The notes beneath the pieces were generated by a model. It was not told the DNA's origin. It ran no database searches and saw only the letters and a list, made by a program, of their open reading frames with translations. Of a DNA stretch of 64,000 bases, positions 63,608 through 64,000 are shown piece after piece (within the stretch, counting starts at the first letter, position 1; every line of letters begins with the position of its first letter). The stretch is taken from contig NZ_NIPO01000001.1 of the NCBI RefSeq assembly GCF_002807015.1, positions 98,889 through 162,888 on the forward strand, read 5' to 3'. Origin of the DNA: Avrilella dinanensis (lineage in GTDB: Bacteria > Bacteroidota > Bacteroidia > Flavobacteriales > Flavobacteriaceae). Position numbers and translations under genes: made by a program.

Positions 63608-64000
63608 ATGAAAAAAGAGTTACTTTCTCAAGTATATCAACACCCTTTGATAAATTCTCAAGAGCTTGAGAGTATTATTGAGGCACACCAAAAAATAACC
63701 CTCAAAAAGGGAGATTTCATTCTGAAAGAAGGAGAAATTGCCAACAGCTACCTGATTCTGGAAAACGGATTACTACGTTCTTTTGCTTATGATTATAACG
63801 GAAACGACATTACAACCGATTTTTTCTGCAATTATGAGGTGGTTATTGAGGTGCTTTCGCTGTTCCAACGGATACCTGCCAAAGAAAATATTCAGGCTTT
63901 GACCGATTGCATTTGCTGGAAAATAGATTTTGACGTTTTTCAGGAGCTATTCCATTCTATCGGAGGGTTTCCCGAATGGGGACGTTTATGGATGACAGGA
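63608..64000 (+). CDS. Crp/Fnr-family regulator, cut by the window edge
   Basis: 131 residues seen, MKKELLSQVYQHPLINSQEL. The cyclic-nucleotide-binding-like fold shows LKKGDFILKEGEIANSYLIL and TTDFFCNYEVVIEVLSLFQR. The HTH domain is beyond the edge. Bacteroidota Crp-like proteins of this type seldom keep the cAMP-binding Arg, and the ligand is unknown. Confidence 0.88.
   Translation, partial: MKKELLSQVYQHPLINSQELESIIEAHQKITLKKGDFILKEGEIANSYLILENGLLRSFAYDYNGNDITTDFFCNYEVVIEVLSLFQRIPAKENIQALTDCICWKIDFDVFQELFHSIGGFPEWGRLWMTG

Overview
The window is chromosomal DNA from a member of the Flavobacteriaceae (phylum Bacteroidota). Evidence: low GC; promoters of the Bacteroidota type (TTG, 17-23 bases, TAnnTTTG); near absence of Shine-Dalgarno sequences except before rpsU; a PorG-UppS-BamA-OmpH-OmpH cluster; DUF3467 beside rpoC; and a TonB-dependent receptor with a carboxypeptidase-like plug domain. 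The genus cannot be fixed from the sequence alone.

Layout. (1) Bases 1-10,200 are an accessory island: a frameshifted transposase fragment, a shortened phosphoesterase, a cyclic-phosphate-processing receiver protein, two DUF262 (GmrSD-like) proteins, a DnaQ-like exonuclease, two tandem SLOG/DUF2493 proteins, an 18-residue-repeat protein, several unknown proteins and a WYL regulator. Five promoters here, including that of the WYL gene, share one architecture: a 15-bp GGACA...TGTCC palindrome exactly 11 bp upstream of TAnnTTTG. This looks like a local WYL regulon and is the most interesting signal in the window. (2) 10,300-13,040: an ABC-F ATPase and a Na/phosphate-cotransporter gene interrupted by an amber codon. 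(3) 13,050-26,690, minus strand: the classical transcription/translation block, in transcription order tRNA-Thr(UGU), tRNA-Tyr, tRNA-Thr(GGU), tuf, tRNA-Trp, secE, nusG, rplK, rplA, rplJ, rplL, rpoB, rpoC, DUF3467, with xerC-hpf upstream. (4) 26,700-31,190: rpsU with a strong Shine-Dalgarno sequence, an alpha/beta hydrolase, pdxJ, and divergent CBS-nadK. (5) 31,347-38,574, plus strand: porG, uppS, bamA, two Skp/OmpH genes, a lipoprotein and murI, i.e. envelope biogenesis. (6) 38,575-44,040: gamma-carbonic anhydrase, hemW, ruvC, lipoproteins, a TonB-domain protein, a candidate structured ncRNA and a MITE-like repeat. (7) 44,044-50,780: TonB receptor, M23 peptidase, a coiled-coil protein, zapA, 6S RNA and rny. 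(8) 50,770-64,000: a response-regulator relic, a phosphatase/kinase-like/beta-barrel fusion, an HD-domain Pycsar-effector-like membrane protein, an esterase, a large unknown protein, a PLP racemase, a GNAT, small membrane proteins and the start of a Crp/Fnr regulator.

Genes in regions 2-8 are mostly conserved housekeeping genes of the family. Region 1 combines likely nucleotide-ligand proteins (SLOG, cREC) with nuclease-like proteins (DUF262 pair, DEDDh exonuclease) under one promoter type, which suggests a coordinately regulated stress or conflict module. That functional reading is inference.
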